Of a stretch of DNA of 64,000 nucleotides, positions 1 to 15,000 are shown one piece after another. Position 1 is the first letter of the stretch; each line of letters begins with the position of its first letter. Below the pieces are notes generated by a model. It saw nothing but the letters and a program-made list of their open reading frames with translations. It ran no database searches and had not been told where the DNA came from. The translations under genes and the position numbers were made by a program. Origin of the DNA: Bursaphelenchus xylophilus (Eukaryota > Nematoda > Chromadorea > Rhabditida > Aphelenchoididae); assembly GCA_904066235.2 (NCBI GenBank), contig CAJFCV020000001.1, positions 7,006,001 to 7,070,000 on the forward strand. Reading direction: 5' to 3'.

Positions 1-3000
1 ACCCACACCATTCGAAACGTCACAGAATGAGATTTTAAAAACCGCAAGTTTCACCTTTTTTGGAGTTAAATTACGCCCGCAGCGGGCCAAACAGTCTGAT
101 ATTATACTTGGCACCAATTTAAAAAAAAAGTGAATTAGTGATGTCGGAGTGAATTGATAAGACCCACACCATTCGAAACGTCACAGAATGAGATTTTAAA
201 AACCGCAAGTTTCACCTTTTTTGGAGTTAAATTACGCCCGCAGCGGGCCAAACAGTCTGATATTATACTTGGCACCAATTTAAAAAAAAAGTGAATTAGT
301 GATGTCGGAGTGAATTGACAAGACCCACACCATTCGAAACGTCACAGAATGAGATTTTAAAAACCGCAAGTTTCACCTTTTTTGGAGTTAAATTGCGCCC
401 GCAGCGGGCCAAACAGTCTGATATTATACTTGGCACCAATTTAAAAAAAAGTGAATTAGTGATGTCGGAGTGAATTGATAAGACCCACACCATTCGAAAC
501 GTCACAGAATGAGATTTTAAAAACCGCAAGTTTCACCTTTTTTGGAGTTAAATTGCGCCCGCAGCGGGCCAAACAGTCTGATATTATACTTGGCACCAAT
601 TTAAAAAAAAGTGAATTAGTGATGTCGGAGTGAATTGACAAGACCCATACCATTCGAAACGTCACAGAATGAGATTTTAAAAACCGCAAGTTTCACCTTT
701 TTTGGAGTTAAATTGCGCCCGCAGCGGGCCAAACAGTCTGATATTATACTTGGCACCAATTTAAAAAAAAGTGAATTAGTGATGTCGGAGTGAATTGATA
801 AGACCCACACCATTCGAAACGTCACAGAATGAGATTTTAAAAACCGCAAGTTTCACCTTTTTTGGAGTTAAATTACGCCCGCAGCGGGCCAAACAGTCTG
901 ATATTATACTTGGCACCAATTTAAAAAAAAGTGAATTAGTGATGTCGGAGTGAATTGATAAGACCCACACCATTCGAAACGTCACAGAATGAGATTTTAA
1001 AAACCGCAAGTTTCACCTTTTTTGGAGTTAAATTGCGCCCGCAGCGGGCCAAACAGTCTGATATTATACTTGGCACCAATTTAAAAAAAAAGTGAATTAG
1101 TGATGTCGGAGTGAATTGACAAGACCCACACCATTCGAAACGTCACAGAATGAGATTTTAAAAACCGCAAGTTTCACCTTTTTTGGAGTTAAATTGCGCC
1201 CGCAGCGGGCCAAACAGTCTGATATTATACTTGGCACCAATTAAAAAAAAAGTGAATTAGTGATGTCGGAGTGAATTGATAAGACCCACACCATTCGAAA
1301 CGTCACAGAATGAGATTTTAAAAACCGCAAGTTTCACCTTTTTTGGAGTTAAATTACGCCCGCAGCGGGCCAAACAGTCTGATATTATACTTGGCACCAA
1401 TTTAAAAAAAAAGTGAATTAGTGATGTCGGAGTGAATTGACAGGACCCACACTATTCGAAACGTCACAGAATGAGATTTTAAAAACCGCAAGTTTCACCT
1501 TTTTTGGAGTTAAATTGCGCCCGCAGCGGGCCAAACAGTCTGATATTATACTTGGCACCAATTTAAAAAAAAGTGAATTAGTGATGTCGGAGTGAATTGA
1601 TAAGACCCACACCATTCGAAACGTCACAGAATGAGATTTTAAAAACCGCAAGTTTCACCTTTTTTGGAGTTAAATTACGCCCGCAGCGGGCCAAACAGTC
1701 TGATATTATACTTGGCACCAATTTAAAAAAAAAGTGAATTAGTGATGTCGGAGTGAATTGACAAGACCCATACCATTCGAAACGTCACAGAATGAGATTT
1801 TAAAAACCGCAAGTTTCACCTTTTTTGGAGTTAAATTGCGCCCGCAGCGGGCCAAACAGTCTGATATTATACTTGGCACCAATTTAAAAAAAAGTGAATT
1901 AGTGATGTCGGAGTGAATTGATAAGACCCACACCATTCGAAACGTCACAGAATGAGATTTTAAAAACCGCAAGTTTCACCTTTTTTGGAGTTAAATTACG
2001 CCCGCAGCGGGCCAAACAGTCTGATATTATACTTGGCACCAATTTAAAAAAAAGTGAATTAGTGATGTCGGAGTGAATTGATAAGACCCACACCATTCGA
2101 AACGTCACAGAATGAGATTTTAAAAACCGCAAGTTTCACCTTTTTTGGAGTTAAATTGCGCCCGCAGCGGGCCAAACAGTCTGATATTATACTTGGCACC
2201 AATTTAAAAAAAAGTGAATTAGTGATGTCGGAGTGAATTGACAAGACCCACACCATTCGAAACGTCACAGAATGAGATTTTAAAAACCGCAAGTTTCACC
2301 TTTTTTGGAGTTAAATTGCGCCCGCAGCGGGCCAAACAGTCTGATATTATACTTGGCACCAATTTAAAAAAAAAGTGAATTAGTGATGTCGGAGTGAATT
2401 GACAAGACCCATACCATTCGAAACGTCACAGAATGAGATTTTAAAAACCGCAAGTTTCACCTTTTTTGGAGTTAAATTACGCCCGCAGCGGGCCAAACAG
2501 TCTGATATTATACTTGGCACCAATTTAAAAAAAAGTGAATTAGTGATGTCGGAGTGAATTGATAAGACCCACACCATTCGAAACGTCACAGAATGAGATT
2601 TTAAAAACCGCAAGTTTCACCTTTTTTGGAGTTAAATTACGCCCGCAGCGGGCCAAACAGTCTGATATTATACTTGGCACCAATTTAAAAAAAAGTGAAT
2701 TAGTGATGTCGGAGTGAATTGATAAGACCCACACCATTCGAAACGTCACAGAATGAGATTTTAAAAACCGCAAGTTTCACCTTTTTTGGAGTTAAATTGC
2801 GCCCGCAGCGGGCCAAACAGTCTGATATTATACTTGGCACCAATTTAAAAAAAAGTGAATTAGTGATGTCGGAGTGAATTGACAAGACCCACACCATTCG
2901 AAACGTCACAGAATGAGATTTTAAAAACCGCAAGTTTCACCTTTTTTGGAGTTAAATTGCGCCCGCAGCGGGCCAAACAGTCTGATATTATACTTGGCAC

Positions 3001-6000
3001 CAATTAAAAAAAAAGTGAATTAGTGATGTCGGAGTGAATTGACAAGACCCATACCATTCGAAACGTCACAGAATGAGATTTTAAAAACCGCAAGTTTCAC
3101 CTTTTTTGGAGTTAAATTACGCCCGCAGCGGGCCAAACAGTCTGATATTATACTTGGCACCAATTTAAAAAAAAGTGAATTAGTGATGTCGGAGTGAATT
3201 GACAAGACCCACACCATTCGAAACGTCACAGAATGAGATTTTAAAAACCGCAAGTTTCACCTTTTTTGGAGTTAAATTACGCCCGCAGCGGGCCAAACAG
3301 TCTGATATTATACTTGGCACCAATTTAAAAAAAAAGTGAATTAGTGATGTCGGAGTGAATTGACAAGACCCATACCATTCGAAACGTCACAGAATGAGAT
3401 TTTAAAAACCGCAAGTTTCACCTTTTTTGGAGTTAAATTACGCCCGCAGCGGGCCAAACAGTCTGATATTATACTTGGCACCAATTTAAAAAAAAAGTGA
3501 ATTAGTGATGTCGGAGTGAATTGATAAGACCCACACCATTCGAAACGTCACAGAATGAGATTTTAAAAACCGCAAGTTTCACCTTTTTTGGAGTTAAATT
3601 ACGCCCGCAGCGGGCCAAACAGTCTGATATTATACTTGGCACCAATTTAAAAAAAAAGTGAATTAGTGATGTCGGAGTGAATTGACAAGACCCATACCAT
3701 TCGAAACGTCACAGAATGAGATTTTAAAAACCGCAAGTTTCACCTTTTTTGGAGTTAAATTACGCCCGCAGCGGGCCAAACAGTCTGATATTATACTTGG
3801 CACCAATTTAAAAAAAAAGTGAATTAGTGATGTCGGAGTGAATTGATAAGACCCACACCATTCGAAACGTCACAGAATGAGATTTTAAAAACCGCAAGTT
3901 TCACCTTTTTTGGAGTTAAATTACGCCCGCAGCGGGCCAAACAGTCTGATATTATACTTGGCACCAATTTAAAAAAAAAGTGAATTAGTGATGTCGGAGT
4001 GAATTGATAAGACCCACACCATTCGAAACGTCACAGAATGAGATTTTAAAAACCGCAAGTTTCACCTTTTTTGGAGTTAAATTGCGCCCGCAGCGGGCCA
4101 AACAGTCTGATATTATACTTGGCACCAATTTAAAAAAAAAGTGAATTAGTGATGTCGGAGTGAATTGACAAGACCCACACCATTCGAAACGTCACAGAAT
4201 GAGATTTTAAAAACCGCAAGTTTCACCTTTTTTGGAGTTAAATTGCGCCCGCAGCGGGCCAAACAGTCTGATATTATACTTGGCACCAATTAAAAAAAAA
4301 AGTGAATTAGTGATGTCGGAGTGAATTGACAAGACCCATACCATTCGAAACGTCACAGAATGAGATTTTAAAAACCGCAAGTTTCACCTTTTTTGGAGTT
4401 AAATTGCGCCCGCAGCGGGCCAAACAGTCTGATATTATACTTGGCACCAATTTAAAAAAAAGTGAATTAGTGATGTCGGAGTGAATTGATAAGACCCACA
4501 CCATTCGAAACGTCACAGAATGAGATTTTAAAAACCGCAAGTTTCACCTTTTTTGGAGTTAAATTACGCCCGCAGCGGGCCAAACAGTCTGATATTATAC
4601 TTGGCACCAATTTAAAAAAAAGTGAATTAGTGATGTCGGAGTGAATTGATAAGACCCACACCATTCGAAACGTCACAGAATGAGATTTTAAAAACCGCAA
4701 GTTTCACCTTTTTTGGAGTTAAATTGCGCCCGCAGCGGGCCAAACAGTCTGATATTATACTTGGCACCAATTTAAAAAAAAAGTGAATTAGTGATGTCGG
4801 AGTGAATTGACAAGACCCACACCATTCGAAACGTCACAGAATGAGATTTTAAAAACCGCAAGTTTCACCTTTTTTGGAGTTAAATTGCGCCCGCAGCGGG
4901 CCAAACAGTCTGATATTATACTTGGCACCAATTAAAAAAAAAGTGAATTAGTGATGTCGGAGTGAATTGACAAGACCCATACCATTCGAAACGTCACAGA
5001 ATGAGATTTTAAAAACCGCAAGTTTCACCTTTTTTGGAGTTAAATTGCGCCCGCAGCGGGCCAAACAGTCTGATATTATACTTGGCACCAATTTAAAAAA
5101 AAGTGAATTAGTGATGTCGGAGTGAATTGACAAGACCCATACCATTCGAAACGTCACAGAATGAGATTTTAAAAACCGCAAGTTTCACCTTTTTTGGAGT
5201 TAAATTACGCCCGCAGCGGGCCAAACAGTCTGATATTATACTTGGCACCAATTTAAAAAAAAGTGAATTAGTGATGTCGGAGTGAATTGATAAGACCCAC
5301 ACCATTCGAAACGTCACAGAATGAGATTTTAAAAACCGCAAGTTTCACCTTTTTTGGAGTTAAATTACGCCCGCAGCGGGCCAAACAGTCTGATATTATA
5401 CTTGGCACCAATTTAAAAAAAAGTGAATTAGTGATGTCGGAGTGAATTGATAAGACCCACACCATTCGAAACGTCACAGAATGAGATTTTAAAAACCGCA
5501 AGTTTCACCTTTTTTGGAGTTAAATTACGCCCGCAGCGGGCCAAACAGTCTGATATTATACTTGGCACCAATTTAAAAAAAAAGTGAATTAGTGATGTCG
5601 GAGTGAATTGACAAGACCCATACCATTCGAAACGTCACAGAATGAGATTTTAAAAACCGCAAGTTTCACCTTTTTTGGAGTTAAATTGCGCCCGCAGCGG
5701 GCCAAACAGTCTGATATTATACTTGGCACCAATTTAAAAAAAAGTGAATTAGTGATGTCGGAGTGAATTGATAAGACCCACACCATTCGAAACGTCACAG
5801 AATGAGATTTTAAAAACCGCAAGTTTCACCTTTTTTGGAGTTAAATTGCGCCCGCAGCGGGCCAAACAGTCTGATATTATACTTGGCACCAATTAAAAAA
5901 AAAGTGAATTAGTGATGTCGGAGTGAATTGATAAGACCCACACCATTCGAAACGTCACAGAATGAGATTTTAAAAACCGCAAGTTTCACCTTTTTTGGAG

Positions 6001-9000
6001 TTAAATTACGCCCGCAGCGGGCCAAACAGTCTGATATTATACTTGGCACCAATTTAAAAAAAAAGTGAATTAGTGATGTCGGAGTGAATTGACAAGACCC
6101 ATACCATTCGAAACGTCACAGAATGAGATTTTAAAAACCGCAAGTTTCACCTTTTTTGGAGTTAAATTACGCCCGCAGCGGGCCAAACAGTCTGATATTA
6201 TACTTGGCACCAATTTAAAAAAAAGTGAATTAGTGATGTCGGAGTGAATTGATAAGACCCACACCATTCGAAACGTCACAGAATGAGATTTTAAAAACCG
6301 CAAGTTTCACCTTTTTTGGAGTTAAATTACGCCCGCAGCGGGCCAAACAGTCTGATATTATACTTGGCACCAATTAAAAAAAAAGTGAATTAGTGATGTC
6401 GGAGTGAATTGACAAGACCCATACCATTCGAAACGTCACAGAATGAGATTTTAAAAACCGCAAGTTTCACCTTTTTTGGAGTTAAATTACGCCCGCAGCG
6501 GGCCAAACAGTCTGATATTATACTTGGCACCAATTAAAAAAAAAAGTGAATTAGTGATGTCGGAGTGAATTGACAAGACCCATACCATTCGAAACGTCAC
6601 AGAATGAGATTTTAAAAACCGCAAGTTTCACCTTTTTTGGAGTTAAATTACGCCCGCAGCGGGCCAAACAGTCTGATATTATACTTGGCACCAATTAAAA
6701 AAAAAGTGAATTAGTGATGTCGGAGTGAATTGACAAGACCCATACCATTCGAAACGTCACAGAATGAGATTTTAAAAACCGCAAGTTTCACCTTTTTTGG
6801 AGTTAAATTGCGCCCGCAGCGGGCCAAACAGTCTGATATTATACTTGGCACCAATTAAAAAAAAAGTGAATTAGTGATGTCGGAGTGAATTGATAAGACC
6901 CACACCATTCGAAACGTCACAGAATGAGATTTTAAAAACCGCAAGTTTCACCTTTTTTGGAGTTAAATTGCGCCCGCAGCGGGCCAAACAGTCTGATATT
7001 ATACTTGGCACCAATTAAAAAAAAAGTGAATTAGTGATGTCGGAGTGAATTGATAAGACCCACACCATTCGAAACGTCACAGAATGAGATTTTAAAAACC
7101 GCAAGTTTCACCTTTTTTGGAGTTAAATTACGCCCGCAGCGGGCCAAACAGTCTGATATTATACTTGGCACCAATTTAAAAAAAAGTGAATTAGTGATGT
7201 CGGAGTGAATTGACAAGACCCATACCATTCGAAACGTCACAGAATGAGATTTTAAAAACCGCAAGTTTCACCTTTTTTGGAGTTAAATTACGCCCGCAGC
7301 GGGCCAAACAGTCTGATATTATACTTGGCACCAATTAAAAAAAAAGTGAATTAGTGATGTCGGAGTGAATTGATAAGACCCACACCATTCGAAACGTCAC
7401 AGAATGAGATTTTAAAAACCGCAAGTTTCACCTTTTTTGGAGTTAAATTACGCCCGCAGCGGGCCAAACAGTCTGATATTATACTTGGCACCAATTAAAA
7501 AAAAAGTGAATTAGTGATGTCGGAGTGAATTGACAAGACCCATACCATTCGAAACGTCACAGAATGAGATTTTAAAAACCGCAAGTTTCACCTTTTTTGG
7601 AGTTAAATTACGCCCGCAGCGGGCCAAACAGTCTGATATTATACTTGGCACCAATTAAAAAAAAAAGTGAATTAGTGATGTCGGAGTGAATTGACAAGAC
7701 CCATACCATTCGAAACGTCACAGAATGAGATTTTAAAAACCGCAAGTTTCACCTTTTTTGGAGTTAAATTACGCCCGCAGCGGGCCAAACAGTCTGATAT
7801 TATACTTGGCACCAATTAAAAAAAAAGTGAATTAGTGATGTCGGAGTGAATTGACAAGACCCATACCATTCGAAACGTCACAGAATGAGATTTTAAAAAC
7901 CGCAAGTTTCACCTTTTTTGGAGTTAAATTACGCCCGCAGCGGGCCAAACAGTCTGATATTATACTTGGCACCAATTAAAAAAAAAGTGAATTAGTGATG
8001 TCGGAGTGAATTGACAAGACCCATACCATTCGAAACGTCACAGAATGAGATTTTAAAAACCGCAAGTTTCACCTTTTTTGGAGTTAAATTACGCCCGCAG
8101 CGGGCCAAACAGTCTGATATTATACTTGGCACCAATTAAAAAAAAAGTGAATTAGTGATGTCGGAGTGAATTGACAAGACCCATACCATTCGAAACGTCA
8201 CAGAATGAGATTTTAAAAACCGCAAGTTTCACCTTTTTTGGAGTTAAATTACGCCCGCAGCGGGCCAAACAGTCTGATATTATATACTTGGCACCAATTT
8301 AAAAAAAAAAGTGAATTAGTGATGTCGGAGTGAATTGACAAGACCCATACCATTCGAAACGTCACAGAATGAGATTTTAAAAACCGCAAGTTTCACCTTT
8401 TTTGGAGTTAAATTACGCCCGCAGCGGGCCAAACAGTCTGATATTATACTTGGCACCAATTAAAAAAAAAGTGAATTAGTGATGTCGGAGTGAATTGACA
8501 AGACCCATACCATTCGAAACGTCACAGAATGAGATTTTAAAAACCGCAAGTTTCAACTTTTTTGGAGTTAAATTACGCCCGCAGCGGGCCAAACAGTCTG
8601 ATATTATACTTGGCACCAATTAAAAAAAAAAAGTGAATTAGTGATGTCGGAGTGAATTGACAAGACCCATACCATTCGAAACGTCACAGAATGAGATTTT
8701 AAAAACCGCAAGTTTCACCTTTTTTGGAGTTAAATTACGCCCGCAGCGGGCCAAACAGTCTGATATTATACTTGGCACCAATTAAAAAAAAAGTGAATTA
8801 GTGATGTCGGAGTGAATTGACAAGACCCATACCATTCGAAACGTCACAGAATGAGATTTTAAAAACCGCAAGTTTCACCTTTTTTGGAGTTAAATTACGC
8901 CCGCAGCGGGCCAAACAGTCTGATATTATATACTTGGCACCAATTAAAAAAAAAAGTGAATTAGTGATGTCGGAGTGAATTGACAGGACCCACACTATTC

Positions 9001-12000
9001 GAAACGCCACAGAATGAGATTTTAAAAACCGCAAGTTTCACCTTTTTTGGAGTTAAATTACGCCCGCAGCGGGCCAAACAGTCTGATATTATACTTGGCA
9101 CCAATTTAAAAAAAAGTGAATTAGTGATGTCGGAGTGAATTGATAAGACCCACACCATTCGAAACGTCACAGAATGAGATTTTAAAAACCGCAAGTTTCA
9201 CCTTTTTTGGAGTTAAATTACGCCCGCAGCGGGCCAAACAGTCTGATATTATACTTGGCACCAATTTAAAAAAAAAGTGAATTAGTGATGTCGGAGTGAA
9301 TTGATAAGACCCACACCATTCGAAACGTCACAGAATGAGATTTTAAAAACCGCAAGTTTCACCTTTTTTGGAGTTAAATTACGCCCGCAGCGGGCCAAAC
9401 AGTCTGATATTATACTTGGCACCAATTAAAAAAAAAAGTGAATTAGTGATGTCGGAGTGAATTGACAAGACCCATACCATTCGAAACGTCACAGAATGAG
9501 ATTTTAAAAACCGCAAGTTTCACCTTTTTTGGAGTTAAATTACGCCCGCAGCGGGCCAAACAGTCTGATATTATACTTGGCACCAATTTAAAAAAAAAAG
9601 TGAATTAGTGATGTCGGAGTGAATTGACAGGACCCACACTATTCGAAACGCCACAGAATGAGATTTTAAAAACCGCAAGTTTCACCTTTTTTGGAGTTAA
9701 ATTACGCCCGCAGCGGGCCAAACAGTCTGATATTATACTTGGCACCAATTTAAAAAAAAAAGTGAATTAGTGATGTCGGAGTGAATTGATAAGACCCACA
9801 CCATTCGAAACGTCACAGAATGAGATTTTAAAAACCGCAAGTTTCACCTTTTTTGGAGTTAAATTACGCCCGCAGCGGGCCAAACAGTCTGATATTATAC
9901 TTGGCACCAATTTAAAAAAAAAGTGAATTAGTGATGTCGGAGTGAATTGACAAGACCCATACCATTCGAAACGTCACAGAATGAGATTTTAAAAACCGCA
10001 AGTTTCACCTTTTTTGGAGTTAAATTACGCCCGCAGCGGGCCAAACAGTCTGATATTATACTTGGCACCAATTAAAAAAAAAGTGAATTAGTGATGTCGG
10101 AGTGAATTGACAAGACCCATACCATTCGAAACGTCACAGAATGAGATTTTAAAAACCGCAAGTTTCACCTTTTTTGGAGTTAAATTACGCCCGCAGCGGG
10201 CCAAACAGTCTGATATTATACTTGGCACCAATTAAAAAAAAAAGTGAATTAGTGATGTCGGAGTGAATTGACAAGACCCATACCATTCGAAACGTCACAG
10301 AATGAGATTTTAAAAACCGCAAGTTTCACCTTTTTTGGAGTTAAATTACGCCCGCAGCGGGCCAAACAGTCTGATATTATACTTGGCACCAATTAAAAAA
10401 AAAGTGAATTAGTGATGTCGGAGTGAATTGACAAGACCCATACCATTCGAAACGTCACAGAATGAGATTTTAAAAACCGCAAGTTTCACCTTTTTTGGAG
10501 TTAAATTACGCCCGCAGCGGGCCAAACAGTCTGATATTATACTTGGCACCAATTAAAAAAAAAGTGAATTAGTGATGTCGGAGTGAATTGACAAGACCCA
10601 TACCATTCGAAACGTCACAGAATGAGATTTTAAAAACCGCAAGTTTCACCTTTTTTGGAGTTAAATTACGCCCGCAGCGGGCCAAACAGTCTGATATTAT
10701 ACTTGGCACCAATTAAAAAAAAAGTGAATTAGTGATGTCGGAGTGAATTGACAAGACCCATACCATTCGAAACGTCACAGAATGAGATTTTAAAAACCGC
10801 AAGTTTCACCTTTTTTGGAGTTAAATTGCGCCCGCAGCGGGCCAAACAGTCTGATATTATACTTGGCACCAATTAAAAAAAAAGTGAATTAGTGATGTCG
10901 GAGTGAATTGACAAGACCCATACCATTCGAAACGTCACAGAATGAGATTTTAAAAACCGCAAGTTTCACCTTTTTTGGAGTTAAATTGCGCCCGCAGCGG
11001 GCCAAACAGTCTGATATTATACTTGGCACCAATTTAAAAAAAAGTGAATTAGTGATGTCGGAGTGAATTGACAAGACCCATACCATTCGAAACGTCACAG
11101 AATGAGATTTTAAAAACCGCAAGTTTCACCTTTTTTGGAGTTAAATTGCGCCCGCAGCGGGCCAAACAGTCTGATATTATACTTGGCACCAATTTAAAAA
11201 AAAGTGAATTAGTGATGTCGGAGTGAATTGACAAGACCCATACCATTCGAAACGTCACAGAATGAGATTTTAAAAACCGCAAGTTTCACCTTTTTTGGAG
11301 TTAAATTACGCCCGCAGCGGGCCAAACAGTCTGATATTATACTTGGCACCAATTAAAAAAAAGTGAATTAGTGATGTCGGAGTGAATTGATAAGACCCAC
11401 ACCATTCGAAACGTCACAGAATGAGATTTTAAAAACCGCAAGTTTCACCTTTTTTGGAGTTAAATTACGCCCGCAGCGGGCCAAACAGTCTGATATTATA
11501 CTTGGCACCAATTAAAAAAAAAAGTGAATTAGTGATGTCGGAGTGAATTGACAAGACCCATACCATTCGAAACGTCACAGAATGAGATTTTAAAAACCGC
11601 AAGTTTCACCTTTTTTGGAGTTAAATTACGCCCGCAGCGGGCCAAACAGTCTGATATTATACTTGGCACCAATTAAAAAAAAAGTGAATTAGTGATGTCG
11701 GAGTGAATTGACAAGACCCATACCATTCGAAACGTCACAGAATGAGATTTTAAAAACCGCAAGTTTCACCTTTTTTGGAGTTAAATTACGCCCGCAGCGG
11801 GCCAAACAGTCTGATATTATACTTGGCACCAATTAAAAAAAAGTGAATTAGTGATGTCGGAGTGAATTGATAAGACCCACACCATTCGAAACGTCACAGA
11901 ATGAGATTTTAAAAACCGCAAGTTTCACCTTTTTTGGAGTTAAATTACGCCCGCAGCGGGCCAAACAGTCTGATATTATACTTGGCACCAATTAAAAAAA

Positions 12001-15000
12001 AAGTGAATTAGTGATGTCGGAGTGAATTGACAAGACCCATACCATTCGAAACGTCACAGAATGAGATTTTAAAAACCGCAAGTTTCACCTTTTTTGGAGT
12101 TAAATTACGCCCGCAGCGGGCCAAACAGTCTGATATTATACTTGGCACCAATTTAAAAAAAAAGTGAATTAGTGATGTCGGAGTGAATTGACAAGACCCA
12201 TACCATTCGAAACGTCACAGAATGAGATTTTAAAAACCGCAAGTTTCACCTTTTTTGGAGTTAAATTGCGCCCGCAGCGGGCCAAACAGTCTGATATTAT
12301 ACTTGGCACCAATTTAAAAAAAAGTGAATTAGTGATGTCGGAGTGAATTGATAAGACCCACACCATTCGAAACGTCACAGAATGAGATTTTAAAAACCGC
12401 AAGTTTCACCTTTTTTGGAGTTAAATTACGCCCGCAGCGGGCCAAACAGTCTGATATTATACTTGGCACCAATTTAAAAAAAAGTGAATTAGTGATGTCG
12501 GAGTGAATTGATAAGACCCACACCATTCGAAACGTCACAGAATGAGATTTTAAAAACCGCAAGTTTCACCTTTTTTGGAGTTAAATTACGCCCGCAGCGG
12601 GCCAAACAGTCTGATATTATACTTGGCACCAATTAAAAAAAAAGTGAATTAGTGATGTCGGAGTGAATTGACAAGACCCATACCATTCGAAACGTCACAG
12701 AATGAGATTTTAAAAACCGCAAGTTTCACCTTTTTTGGAGTTAAATTGCGCCCGCAGCGGGCCAAACAGTCTGATATTATATACTTGGCACCAATTTAAA
12801 AAAAGTGAATTAGTGATGTCGGAGTGAATTGATAAGACCCACACCATTCGAAACGTCACAGAATGAGATTTTAAAAACCGCAAGTTTCACCTTTTTTGGA
12901 GTTAAATTGCGCCCGCAGCGGGCCAAACAGTCTGATATATATACTTGGCACCAATTAAAAAAAAAAGTGAATTAGTGATGTCGGAGTGAATTGACAAGAC
13001 CCATACCATTCGAAACGTCACAGAATGAGATTTTAAAAACCGCAAGTTTCACCTTTTTTGGAGTTAAATTACGCCCGCAGCGGGCCAAACAGTCTGATAT
13101 TATACTTGGCACCAATTTAAAAAAAAGTGAATTAGTGATGTCGGAGTGAATTGATAAGACCCACACCATTCGAAACGTCACAGAATGAGATTTTAAAAAC
13201 CGCAAGTTTCACCTTTTTTGGAGTTAAATTACGCCCGCAGCGGGCCAAACAGTCTGATATTATACTTGGCACCAATTAAAAAAAAAGTGAATTAGTGATG
13301 TCGGAGTGAATTGACAGGACCCACACTATTCGAAACGTCACAGAATGAGATTTTAAAAACCGCAAGTTTCACCTTTTTTGGAGTTAAATTACGCCCGCAG
13401 CGGGCCAAACAGTCTGATATTATACTTGGCACCAATTAAAAAAAAAGTGAATTAGTGATGTCGGAGTGAATTGACAAGACCCATACCATTCGAAACGTCA
13501 CAGAATGAGATTTTAAAAACCGCAAGTTTCACCTTTTTTGGAGTTAAATTACGCCCGCAGCGGGCCAAACAGTCTGATATTATACTTGGCACCAATTTAA
13601 AAAAAAGTGAATTAGTGATGTCGGAGTGAATTGATAAGACCCACACCATTCGAAACGTCACAGAATGAGATTTTAAAAACCGCAAGTTTCACCTTTTTTG
13701 GAGTTAAATTACGCCCGCAGCGGGCCAAACAGTCTGATATTATACTTGGCACCAATTAAAAAAAAAGTGAATGAGTGATGTCGGAGTGAATTGACAAGAC
13801 CCATACCATTCGAAACGTCACAGAATGAGATTTTAAAAACCGCAAGTTTCACCTTTTTTGGAGTTAAATTACGCCCGCAGCGGGCCAAACAGTCTGATAT
13901 TATACTTGGCACCAATTTAAAAAAAAGTGAATTAGTGATGTCGGAGTGAATTGATAAGACCCACACCATTCGAAACGTCACAGAATGAGATTTTAAAAAC
14001 CGCAAGTTTCACCTTTTTTGGAGTTAAATTACGCCCGCAGCGGGCCAAACAGTCTGATATTATACTTGGCACCAATTTAAAAAAAAGTGAATGAGTGATG
14101 TCGGAGTGAATTGACAAGACCCATACCATTCGAAACGTCACAGAATGAGATTTTAAAAACCGCAAGTTTCACCTTTTTTGGAGTTAAATTACGCCCGCAG
14201 CGGGCCAAACAGTCTGATATTATACTTGGCACCAATTAAAAAAAAAGTGAATGAGTGATGTCGGAGTGAATTGACAAGACCCATACCATTCGAAACGTCA
14301 CAGAATGAGATTTTAAAAACCGCAAGTTTCACCTTTTTTGGAGTTAAATTACGCCCGCAGCGGGCCAAACAGTCTGATATTATACTTGGCACCAATTTAA
14401 AAAAAAGTGAATTAGTGATGTCGGAGTGAATTGATAAGACCCACACCATTCGAAACGTCACAGAATGAGATTTTAAAAACCGCAAGTTTCACCTTTTTTG
14501 GAGTTAAATTACGCCCGCAGCGGGCCAAACAGTCTGATATTATACTTGGCACCAATTTAAAAAAAAGTGAATTAGTGATGTCGGAGTGAATTGATAAGAC
14601 CCACACCATTCGAAACGTCACAGAATGAGATTTTAAAAACCGCAAGTTTCACCTTTTTTGGAGTTAAATTACGCCCGCAGCGGGCCAAACAGTCTGATAT
14701 TATACTTGGCACCAATTAAAAAAAAAGTGAATTAGTGATGTCGGAGTGAATTGACAAGACCCATACCATTCGAAACGTCACAGAATGAGATTTTAAAAAC
14801 CGCAAGTTTCACCTTTTTTGGAGTTAAATTGCGCCCGCAGCGGGCCAAACAGTCTGATATTATATACTTGGCACCAATTTAAAAAAAAGTGAATTAGTGA
14901 TGTCGGAGTGAATTGATAAGACCCACACCATTCGAAACGTCACAGAATGAGACTTTAAAAACCGCAAGTTTCACCTTTTTTGGAGTTAAATTGCGCCCGC